Shown in pieces: positions 35,401 through 47,400 of a DNA stretch of 64,000 nucleotides. The stretch's first letter is position 1; each line of letters starts with the position of its first letter. Below the pieces are notes generated by a model. That model was not told the origin of the DNA, did not search any database, and saw only the letters and a list, made by a program, of their open reading frames with translations. Both the position numbers and the translations under genes were made by a program. The DNA is from Enoplolaimus lenunculus (Eukaryota; Nematoda; Enoplea; Enoplida; Thoracostomopsidae), in NCBI GenBank assembly GCA_030248215.1, contig JASANG010000753.1:656773-720772 (forward strand). The letters are read 5' to 3'.

Positions 35401-38400
35401 GCTATTGTAAACAATGTATGCTAGAAACTTGTTCAAAATACGTATGTGAGGTATTCCAGATTGTATTAATATAGATATTCGTAGTCTGGTCCGTCCATGC
35501 TAAATACGATTTGCCCCACTTGCAAAAGTTAAACAGTAAAAACGTTAATATGTTAACTTTTGAGAAGCAATACAAAGTAGATTTTTACAATCTACTGTAT
35601 AAACCCGAATAAGAGGGAGGTCCCCACTTTGAGTCCCAATCAATAGAAGTCCGTATCCCTAATAAAAGTCCGTAAGTGGATAAAGTTCCTACACCCTAAT
35701 CAGAGTCCATAAATGTCAAGAATACTTAAATTTTGAAAATACACTCCTAAGTATAACTGCATGATCGCTGAAGCAATTGACACAAGAACAAATAAACGTT
35801 TAATTCAACGGATACTTGCACTACCGGTTATATATCAGCAACGAACGGTGACAGAGCGTGGGTTAACAATAAATAACAGTCCGTAGCCGAATAACAGGTG
35901 GGTACCCACTTGAGAGGCCAAATAAATATCAGTCTCCGCTTTTATTTGGTCACTACAATACTGTCCTTACTTTTGGCATTTCTGTCCGTGGACTGAATAC
36001 TGACGCTGTGACGGAAGTACACTTAATTTTAGATGAACCCACGTGGAATGTACTACGGCATCACAATTGTGGTCAGTTTTCATCCACTTTTTCTAACTAA
36101 AGTCGATCAAGCGTTTCATGTCAAATGCTTTTTTGAAGAAGCAAATCGTGGGGTTACTACAGAGCTTGGTGTTAGGTGAGCACTGAATTTTTGCTCAGGA
36201 ATTGCGTTCGAAACACTATTAAGCTTCATTCACACGTGCAAGTTTTTAGCAACGAAAAAAATTGCAGCTGTAAACTTGTAAGTTGTACTTTTTGCTACGA
36301 CAAAGTTGCAGTTGCAACTTGTAAGTGCAACTTTTTGCTGCGACAACTTGCAGCTGCAACTTGTAAGTGCAACTTTTTGCTGCGACAACTTGCAGTTGCA
36401 ACTTGTAAGTGCAACTTTTTGCTGCGACAACTTGCAGCTGCAACTTGTAAGTGCAACTTTTTGCAACGAGAACGTGCAGTTGCAACTCGCAATTGAAAGT
36501 TTTGCGATGCGTCTTCAAATAAAATTTGCAATTTTAAAGTTGCAACACCAAGTACTCACTGCAAAGATTTGCACAAGCGGATGCACGTACAGATTAGCAG
36601 GATTTTAAATGAATTTTGCCATTCGTATTTGAATTCGAATAATAAGACGTAATTTACAACTAGCCAAATCGCCAGTACGGCCAGCCGCCGCACCAAACTG
36701 TCACAGCGACTAGCCACCCTAACATCGGTGCCTAATTGGTTTATGCGCTGACGAATCAAAACAATTCTCATAACCGCAAGTAACAAATCGCATCGTTCAA
36801 AATGCACTAATTAAAGCTGACGCCAATAAAAATGCGCCACGAAACCATTGACCAATGGCTGCCCGAAATAGTACTACCTACTACGTTACTGTTTGCAAAA
36901 ATATGCAACCACGTTACCCCGTAGGCAAAGATTTGTTCATTTTCTACCAATCAGGAGCCATTGCTCCTCTGACCCAATGTTTCTTTTAGCGCCGTAACAG
37001 TAGATTAAGCGTAGCCCTAAGGCTACGCCTAAGCCTAAGCGTCGCAAAAGCGTATTCCTAAGCCTACGCCTAAAGCCTAAGCGTTGCAAAAGCGTATTCC
37101 TAAGCCTACGCCTAAAGCCTAAGCGTTGCAAAAGCGTATTCCTAAGCTTACGCCTAAGCCTAAGCGTTGCAAAAGCGTATTCGTAAGCCTAAGGCTAAGC
37201 CTAAGTCTAATAATGAAGTCTAGAATGTAAGCCTACTCATTTACAAACCCGCCAGAAACCGGGACGGCCCTAAAAGTAACATGGGCCCTGTTTTGGATAG
37301 CCAGGTTCCGGTGGCTAGCCATATTGGCGATATGGCTATGTTGGTGCGGTGAATACGACATACATTATGCTTTTTTTAAAATTACTTCCGCGTCATTCCA
37401 AAATTATGATACTAAGGGTTTACTAAGCTTACTTAGCAGTGGCGGAAGTTGGATTTCTCAGTGGGCGGATCCGACATCAACTTTAACATACACATTAGAC
37501 GAAACTCTTGACACGTTCTGTATCCGGTTTCATGGTTGTTAAAAGTTATGAGGACAGGAGCCATATGGGGGCAATGCGATCCCTAGATCCCCCAGGTCCG
37601 TCTGTGTTCGTTAGAAATGTTACACCAAGTTGGTGGAAGAAATGTACTTATAGTGTTAAAATTGATTTGATTACATTTTAGCATGATTCCAACTACTGAA
37701 GCTTCCGCAACACATGGTATTCCTGGCTGTTCTTACAGGTAAATCATACCAGGCACACGGTCGAATCAGATTTAGCACTGCTGAATTTAATATTGACCAC
37801 AAATTTGTGAAACGGCTATTATTCAGTTACCAGTCAGCGATAAATTTTGGTCGATGTAAAGATCAGGGGCGGGACGTTCTTCTGTGGGATTGAAATAGAG
37901 TAAAGCTTAAGCTTTAGACTAAATTTTTTGCTATGGTTAGGCTTACACATTGTCTTAGGTATACGCTCATTCAACCAATGTAAAGAACAGGGGACGAAAC
38001 AGTATTATAACCATATTCCTAAGCCTAAGCCTAAAGCCTTAGCCTAAGCGTAAGCGTAACATTGAGCATATTGCGAAGCCTAAGCCTAAGCCTTAGCCTA
38101 AACCGGCCAATGTTACTTTAAAGGGCGTAACAGTAGATTAAGCGTTGTCCTAAGCCTAAGCTTCAGCGTTGCCAAAATGTGTTCCTAAGTCTAAGCCTCA
38201 ACCTAAGCCAAAGCAAAAAATGTAATCTAGAATAAACATATACTCTTTTGTAGACTCACCAGACATCCGGACGCCCCTTAAAGTAACATGGGCCGCCTAA
38301 ACCAAGCAAAACAATTAGTCTAAAGCTTAAACTTACTCAATTCTTGTTCCACAGAAAAACTGTCCGCCGCTGATCTTTACATGGGCCGCTCATTTTTAAG

Positions 38401-41400
38401 CTTTGGATTAGGATTTAGTAATATGCCTATAATACTGTTCCGCTTCAGTTCTTTAACATTGGCCCAATGTAATAATTTATAAACTTTAACAATGTGTATT
38501 TTACATTTCAGTATGCATTCAACAGGCATCATTGATTTGGACCAAGGCCGAAACCCTGGACCTCCAATTAAATTTTCACGGATTGGAGACAAAATTTTGC
38601 ACAGATGGGATTGCAGCGATCGTAGGTTTAATAAATAAATTTTCAAAATTAACCCTTTCTCACATGAATATTTTCTATTTCCTCTGAGACCTACTTTTAT
38701 GCTAAGATTCGATCTCCAGTGACTGCAGTGGGAGGCGTATACCATCACCACTCAGCTATAGGACCTTGACGCTCGAGCCCAAGGGGGCTCTCACGTCTTG
38801 TGGTGATTTAGTACAATGTATACGTGTTGCAATTGTTAAACACCGTGCGGTATATACTGTTTAACGTATATACACTGCACTGGGTTGCCTACAGGCAACT
38901 CAATGTGAGAAGAGGTTAACAACGATGGCGTTATACTCTTTGACTAATTTAATGCCTTATGTCGCCGCGATAATTACTAATTGACGCCGATTGGCAAAAC
39001 GTACAATATGTATCTGAGGGCCGTAACAGTAGTATACTGCATGTTCCTAAGCCTAAGCCTCAGCGTAGACAAGCCTGTAAGCCTAGGCCAAAACCTAAAG
39101 CATAACAAAAAATCGCCTAAATCTTCCCTTCAGTTATACATTGGGGCTTGTATTGTATTCTACGAGACTGCAATAGAGTAAGCTTTAGCTTTTGACTAAT
39201 TTTTTTTGCTTACGCTTCGGCTTAGGCTTAGGTATAAGGTCATTCTTACACCTAGGTTTACGTTTAGACGTAGGAATATGCTTATACTACTGTTGAGTCT
39301 ATTATATACATTGGCTCAAATTTTAGACAAAGTACTGTTGTTCATAAGCATTGCAATCTAAATTGAACTACCATACAGTGTCGAGTTTTGCAGTTGTTTC
39401 ATGCAAAATACTACTGTTGAGTCTATTATATACATTGGCTCAAATTTTACACAAAGTACTGTTGTTCATAAGCATTGCAATCTAAATTGAACTACCATAC
39501 AGTGTCGAGTTTTGCAGTTGTTTCATGCAAAACGTTTTGATTGGTCAAAAAGTTTTAGTTGGTCAAAACGTTTTAGCCGTCATATTTTTTGACAACAATT
39601 TTGACACAATTTGTTTATATTTTAGCAATGTTCGGTGTTCTAATCAAAAATTGCTACGTAACTGACGGGTTAGGACAACGTGCTGAAGTTATCGATGATA
39701 AAGGGTAAGCAGTAACATTGTGTACTTTGAACCAGGGCCGGAGCGTGCACCCCCAACCCCACATTTGGGGCCTAACCCCCAAAAGGGGCCCCCAACCCAA
39801 ACAACATAAACAAAAATTATACAAAATGTTTTGATCATCGCAAGGGGATTATACCCTGGAATTTTGGGGGCCTTACCCCAGCCTGCTCCGGCACTTCTTT
39901 GAACGCTTTGCTTATTGCATTTAATTGTCTATTGATATATGCAGTCAGGGCCGGAGCAGCCGCCCACATACCCCTCATTTGGAAGGCGGGCCCACCCTGA
40001 CTGGTCGAAACACAAACCGCTTAACTTTTAAATTAAAAGTGGCTTTTGAAACCGACACCCCCTGGTCGTCTCAAAAAATTCCAAAGACGGATTACTTGTG
40101 TTTCAATCCGTTTCTACACAGCCCTGGACAAAAATTGCATACGACGGAGCTGGCATCCGAACCGCCTCCCTCGGCAAAGATTTTGATTTTATGGCAAAAA
40201 CTTGTTTCATTTTCTGTATTGTCTAAACAAATTTAGTTTGTCATGAATATAGTGGACATAGTGTAAACCGGATATCCGTTTTCGCTATTTTAATCACTAT
40301 CCGGTTCTTTTATTTTTACTATCCGGTTTGCACAATGATAAGTGAGGTATACGCAATCAGACGGATATAGCGCATATATTATACCCACAATTTCTACAGA
40401 CAAAATCACTGGCCAATGTAAAGAACAGGGGCGGAACAGTATTATACGCATATTCATAAGCGTAAGCGTAAGCCTAAGCCTAAGCCAAGCAAAAAACTTA
40501 GTCTGAAGCCTACGCTTAGTCTTTTCAAATCCCACATAGAAACGTTCCGCCCCTGATCTTAACATGTACCAAATCACTGATAACAAACTTTAGAATAACC
40601 TTCTTTATTTCAGACTCATGGGCGGAACGTTTTTTCTGTGGGACTTCAATAGACTAAGCTTAAGCTTTAAACTAATTTGCTTCGCTTAGTCTTAGAAATA
40701 ACTTCATTCTTACGCTTAGGCTTAGGCTTCGCAATATAGTTATAATACTGTTCCGCCTCTGTTGTTTACATCGGTCCAAAAGTCAAAAAATCTTCTTTGG
40801 ACGTTAACCTTATACCCTCAAACAGGATCTGATGGCTACGCCTATGATTAATATTTTATTACAAAAACATTTGTCTATCAATTTCAGATGCCCGATAGAT
40901 CCAATATTGATCTCAGGCATTCGTTATGCGGCAAATTTATCAGTGGCGTACGCCGAAAGTCACGTGTTCAAATTCGCAGACCGACCTGCAGTTTGGTTTT
41001 TTTGTCAAATTCAAATGTGTATGAAAGATGCACAGCTGTGTGAAGGTGTTACGGTACGGTTTGATTGGCCTACTGTAAGGCCCATGCTACTTTTAGGGCC
41101 GTCCCGGTTTCTGGGTGGTCTGTAAAAGAGTAGGCTTAGACTACGTTTTTTTGTTTAGGCTTAGGTTTACGTTTAGGAATACGCTTTTGCAACGATTAGG
41201 CTTAGGCTTAGGAATACGCTTAATCTACTGTTCCGGCCCTAAAAGTAACATTAGCCAACTTTAATTTCACAGTTCAGCGCTCAAGAACCATTTTACAATT
41301 AATTTTGCAAATATATAAACGCTAGCTAAGTAATTTTGAGAAATATACCGTATAATGCCACTTTATTAGGGTCGGTCGAAAACTTTCGAAAATATTTGAT

Positions 41401-44400
41401 TTATTTACTAGAAGGACAATTGTATTTAAGTGATATTTCAACCGCATACGACTCATAAACATGTTTTGGCCTACATCGATCAGATCCAGCTGGATACGGA
41501 CTTGAACTGACTACGATTTTTTTTCAGCCACCATCCTGTTCAACCAATCGACAGCCGCCAGAATATTCCGCAACAGCAAAGTTGGCCGACGATGTGGTTG
41601 GATCAAATGAAGTTTACGATGATAAAGACAGCGACGAAGATAGCTACGAAAATAGCGAAGATAAGAAACAAACAAAAGAACCTTACAGAAAACAAAAGGT
41701 TAAGCAGTAGAAACGGGCCCATGTATAGAACAGGGCCGGATCGTTTTCCGGAGTGGCTATAATAGAGTTAGAGTCAGTTTAAGCTTTAGACTGTTTTTTT
41801 GCTTAGGCTTAGGCTTCGGCTTATGCTTAGGCTTAGGACTAGCTTCATCCATACGGTTAGGCTTAGGCTTATGCTTTGGCTTAGGAATATGCTTATATAC
41901 TACTGTTCCGGCCCTGTTCTGTATATGGAACTAAAAACGTATTGATTTCTAAGGTCATAACAACCATATTTGTATTTTCGCTAATCCTTAGTCAAAATAA
42001 GATTATAATCATATGCTGAAGTCTCTAACTTTAGCCGAAAAATCTAACCCTAAGCCTAAGACTACGCTTAAACCGAAGTCTTTAACTTTAGCTTAATACC
42101 TGACCCTAAGCGTAAGACTAAGCTTAATCCGAAACCTAAATTCAATTCTACGTTAAGCAGTACCAGATGGATCCGTTCAACAAAAAATTTCTGCTACGGA
42201 TCCGGTGGATCACGAACCGTTGACGTACTATCGTTCCCAGTCAACTGGTCTAATCATTGAGCTACGCAGCCATGCGAACTTTTCGCTACAATTGCTCTAT
42301 ATACCGTGAGTAAAGGATAAATCAGAAACATAAAACGGAGTCAAAAACCTAATCTTACTCGATCAAGTAAGAAAGCTAATCTTATCTAAAATTATAGTAA
42401 CTGTAAGATTCAAAATTTCTGGATGGAACTCCGTTACATTGTCAAATAGAACAAGTTCTATGCGTTCGTTTTCTAGTCTTGCCACCCTCGACAATCAACG
42501 GCCAAATACGAGGATCGAATCTGTCTGTTAAGCCTAAGTCTAAACCTAAACACAAGAACTAATCGTTGATCGGTCAATTTTCAGGATGCACCACTGATCG
42601 ACTACGATGACAGCGACGAAAACCGGATATCCGATCGAAATCATCATGGCAGAAATGAAGATACTTCAATGGAAAGCTTCGGCGGATCTGTTGCCGGCAA
42701 GGATTATCCTCTTGCAGCGAGCAGAGACCAAGACGACAACACAGATGAAAGCATTGAATCAGTCAAAATACAATATCGATATGAACCGGACGATGTTGAA
42801 GGAGTAGGCGTCAATCCGAAGGTCAGAGGTAAGCGAACAAGTCAGCTGACAAATTTTGAGCGGAATTGAGATGGTTTGTACGCATGAAACAGAGAAAAAA
42901 GTCAGTGCCGGAGGAGACTTGGGCAGCCCCCCTCCAGAATTCCGGGGCGCGGGTCCCTTGTGACGATCAAAGTATTTTTCAAATTTTTTGTTAAAAACTT
43001 CTTAGGGTACGGACCCTTTTTAGGGTGTTTCCCCAAATGGTTGTTATGGGGGTTGGCTTCGGCCCTGAAAGGAGTTTTCATGGAACAAGTTGCTTTTTCG
43101 AAGATAAGGGGACACGATTTCGGTGACTGGACGGGTAAGTAGCTAAGTAATTTGAGAAGAGGAAAGAAAGTTGGAACCAATCAAGTAAAGCGTGAGTGCG
43201 TTTTTCAGAATGCCTTGAAACAAAATAAAATGGTAAACCCTATTCACACGTTCAAATTTTTGCTGTGAAAACTTGCAGCTGCAACTTGCACTTGCAAGTT
43301 TTGTCGAAAATCCCGTTCGAAAAACTTGCTGCTGCAAATAACGCATTAAAAATCATAGCTAGGAATTTAGTTCTCACATGTGTTAATAACCATACAATTT
43401 CACTGAATTTATTGCAGCCGCTTTTTCATTGGCTGATGAAAAATGCAAATTCTGCGTACAATTTGCAGCTGCAAGTTCTCGCAGCAAAAACTTGCACGCG
43501 TAAATAGGGCTTAAGATTCCTACTTTACAATTGTTGACTTTGGTGTCAATTATTCGCACAAATTATTCAAATCTGTGTTTAGTGTAGGTATAGTTTGGAA
43601 ATTTTACCTGATGCGCTAGTTGAATGTCACAGTAATAAAAATGTCACGGGGGGGTCGGGAGGGCTTTCACCTACCAATCTATTCCCCTCTCCATTGATAT
43701 GTAATGGCACATGATTAAAACATTTTTTAATTTTTGAAACATACTTAAATTGACAAAAAATTGCCCGCACCAGCTCAAGACTTCAGCTAACTTCGAGTGA
43801 TTGATTCATAAGCTACAAGACCTTTCGCTAACAGGTTATATTCTCTAAAAGCTTAAACTTAAGTTGTAGCTTGAAAAACTTGAATATTAGTTTAAGTAAT
43901 ACTTAACTGGCTAGACGGACTCGCTAAATTTAGCTATAAGTAAAAAGTTAAGGTTGAACGTAAACTTAGCCTAAATTTACCCATTAACCGAAAACATTAA
44001 CCTAATGACTTAGCCAAGCGGACGTCGGATTAGCATGCGCTTGTTGGCTCATGTTAATTATAATGGTCTGGCCACTGGGATATAGGAGACTGGGGTACTT
44101 AGAAACGGAAAGCTTTAAGCTTAGAGTTAGCTTTCAGATTTAGCATAGGCTTATTTTTAGGCTTAGGTTTATGCTTAAGTTTAGGCTTACGCTTAGCATT
44201 CAGGCCTCTATAATAGCATGGACCCGTTTATTAATTATACGAAATAAATGCAAAAATTTCACCATCATCACTAGTAGCCAGGAGCCAGTCGGGCCCGTGG
44301 GCAATGATCGCACGAGCCCACTGCGCCCGGCCTTCCATTGTCTCCTGGCTCACCTGGTAGGCCAGGTCTGCCATTTCGACCTCGGCCGCCGTTTGGACCA

Positions 44401-47400
44401 GGCGCACCCTGAAAAGCAAATATAAATATTTACGAAATATAAAAAAAATCAATTGTTTTTAATTTTTATATTCTTTTTTTATTTTATGATTACTCAGAGT
44501 TATTTTTGTAACCAAGAGCGGACCCATGCAAACGTATACAATTAAGCTATTTGAACAATATACAGGTATTTGATAATTTGAATAAGCTTATCTAAACGTC
44601 ATCTGTAATGTTTTGTTAGACGAATGTAACCAAGAGTGGATGATGCAACCTTTCACAAGAGTATGCAAGTGAGTTCATTCTGGCTAGAAAACAATGTACC
44701 CTTCACACGGTGCATTTTTGCCCTACCCCCCTTTTTTAGAGAGGAGTACAACCTGTGCGAACCATGACACTTTATGTATTCAGCAACAAATTGCTCCGCT
44801 TATAATTTAATTTAGGGTTATTGCATGTGACAGCGACCCCCCTCTGAACAAGAGGGGACGGCCAAAAACGCAACACCCGGTGGTATATTTTGTACCATGC
44901 GGGACCCAAAGAGTTGCACACTCTTGTATCATGCACTCTTGTTAAAACCAATAATAATTTAGTAATAACAATTTTATTTAATTATTAATTATATAATTAC
45001 CAACAAATTATGCTTCTAAATTAAATTCCAAACGCGCTAACCTTATCTCCTGGACGACCTGGAGCTCCATCGCTGCCCGGGATCCCTGGATTTCCAGGTT
45101 TGCCTTGAGCACCGACGGTTCCAATTGGTCCTCGCGGGCCGATGCCACCCGGTCTCAATACGCCGTTATTGCCCGGAGGTCCATTAGGTCCGGGTCGGCC
45201 GTCTGCTCCTGGCGGACCTAAAAGTATGAGATAATAATGAAGGATTCAGGTGCTTATATTGGATTAGATATGCTTGAAAATCTAACTTAGCATTCGAATT
45301 AGCCACCGTTTTTAGAATTTTGAAATATATTTTATTAATCTGAAATTGCAAAAAAGTGTTTATTAAAATTAGACGCAAGATTTTACAAAAGAGCAAATTT
45401 AAAAACATTAAATTTCACAAACCAGCGCTTGAGTCAATAATGCAACTTCCACAATATCATACGTACAATAAGGCAACTTTTGAGGGGGTAGTGTCATGGA
45501 CATTGAAAGCGTTTGTCCAACACACTGTAGCTTTTTTGGCTTTTCAGTGTCTATCACACTTCCCCTCAAAAGTTACCTGGCATACGCATGATATTGTAGA
45601 TGTTGCTTAATGTACCTGCTCCTCAAACTTAATTTTTTTGCTAAGTTACCTTGAGGGCCTTGATCTCCAGGCACGCCTTGGGCCCCAGGCCGACCAGGCT
45701 GACCGTCGTTGCCTGACTTTCCAGGCGGGCCGCGTTGTCCAGCCTGTCCCTGTGGTCCAGGCGTCCGCGTGCACTCGCACTGTCGTGGCGGAGGTAGCAG
45801 TTGCTCTCCTGGGCTTGAGTCAGGTCCAGGAAGGCCTCGGTTGCCCGAACTGCCAGGTCGGCCATCATCACCGTCGGGACCAGGCGGTCCCGGAGTCCCT
45901 GGTGGGCCTTGTTGACAGCAGCCTAAAAATTTTAATATTTAAAAGTTTATTTCAATATTCAACATCACTTTCACTCTGAATCTTAGCATGAATTTTTATG
46001 TATAATTTGCAGACGACTGCAATAAATATCAAACTTAAGCTATTGGATTATCAGTCACGTCAATGATCATAAATTTATTCCAGTTGCCAGACTATTCATA
46101 TATATAAATATATATTTATATATATATATATATAATTCTTTAAGCATATTCATCATGAATAATTTGCACCTGCAAGTTCTTCGAATTTTTGACTTGAAAA
46201 TGCTTTCAAATCCAACGATCTTAATTTAACCTTCCACAGATGTTAAACTAGTCCAGTGACACCGTCGCTATAAGCTTTGAAATATATTGCTGGAATTATT
46301 TCAAACTTCTTGACTTAATTCAAAAAGTCTGAATTTTAATTGAAGAAACTCTCAACAGCAATCAGTAATTTTGATTGGCCATTAAAATGCAGGTGCAACA
46401 AATTCAAGCGACTTGCAACGCGCAAAAATCTAGTGAATAATTTGCAGCTTCAAGAACTTCGAAGTCGTTTTGTAACCGAACTTGCACATGGAAGTTGCAC
46501 GTGCAACTTTTTGCTGCAAAAACTTTCACGTGTGAATAGGGTTTTTTATGGTTGTTGCGCATTCATAGCGAGTAGTGAAGCAGTGAAAAGTTATTAACAG
46601 ATTTCACACCAATATTAATAACGTGGAACGATCGGCGGAAGTCATGAGAAGCTCAAATACATCAAAATTTTCAAAAGCTGCCCTTTTTGGCAAACGCCGA
46701 CTGGGGAGGAATTACCTAAAAAGACTTATAACAGCTGTACGTTTGTAAATGTGAAAAAATTCATTTCACAAACCAAAGTTAACGACAACGCCTGGAATCG
46801 AACCTCGGCCATCTTGCACTCAAGTCAAGCATGTTACCACTGCACCATGTATTTGCAACAACTTCATATTCCGGTATACGTGCACATGTATGGCAGGCAA
46901 TCTTTTCGCTTTAAATATACTTCACCGTGAGTACATATACCAACTTTTGCCAGGCAGTAAATGTAAGCTCACAAGGTTGTTCAGGACTAAAGGTCTGTCG
47001 TTTTTTTCGGCCAACAAATGTAACCCTGTTCGGCAGATTGGGATGAGATCCATGCGACGACAACAGCATTTGTCGGGGATCAGACAGATCAAGATCCGCT
47101 ACCAGAACGTCTCGCCAGAGTTGTCTTGATCGAACCTATAAAACATGGGGGGTATAGTGTGGATTTTTTGATTTGACGATGACGATATCGGTATTATATG
47201 TACCTTGGAGGGCCGAAGCAGCCACTCCCTCCCATACCCTCGTTTGGGGGTCCCATGCCAACGAGAGTCACCCATCGTAAACATGTTTTAAACAAAAAGA
47301 TAGCTATCAATATTCATCAGAATTTGAAAACTATTTTGAATATTGCAAGGGGGTCTTCCTGCAATTTTGGGGCCTCTACCCTAGCATTCTTCGATGGATT

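Noticed and set aside
36230-36490. CRISPR-like regular repeat
   Set aside because: Units are tandem without unique spacers, and the genome is eukaryotic.
36176-36608. Overlapping Cys/Leu-rich frames on both strands
   Set aside because: All are readings of the 42-bp minisatellite, whose period is a multiple of three.
38622-38627. Donor GTTTAA at 38626 for ZP exon 6
   Set aside because: Joining from there puts exon 7 out of frame; GTAGGT at 38622 keeps the cysteine-bearing ZP frame.
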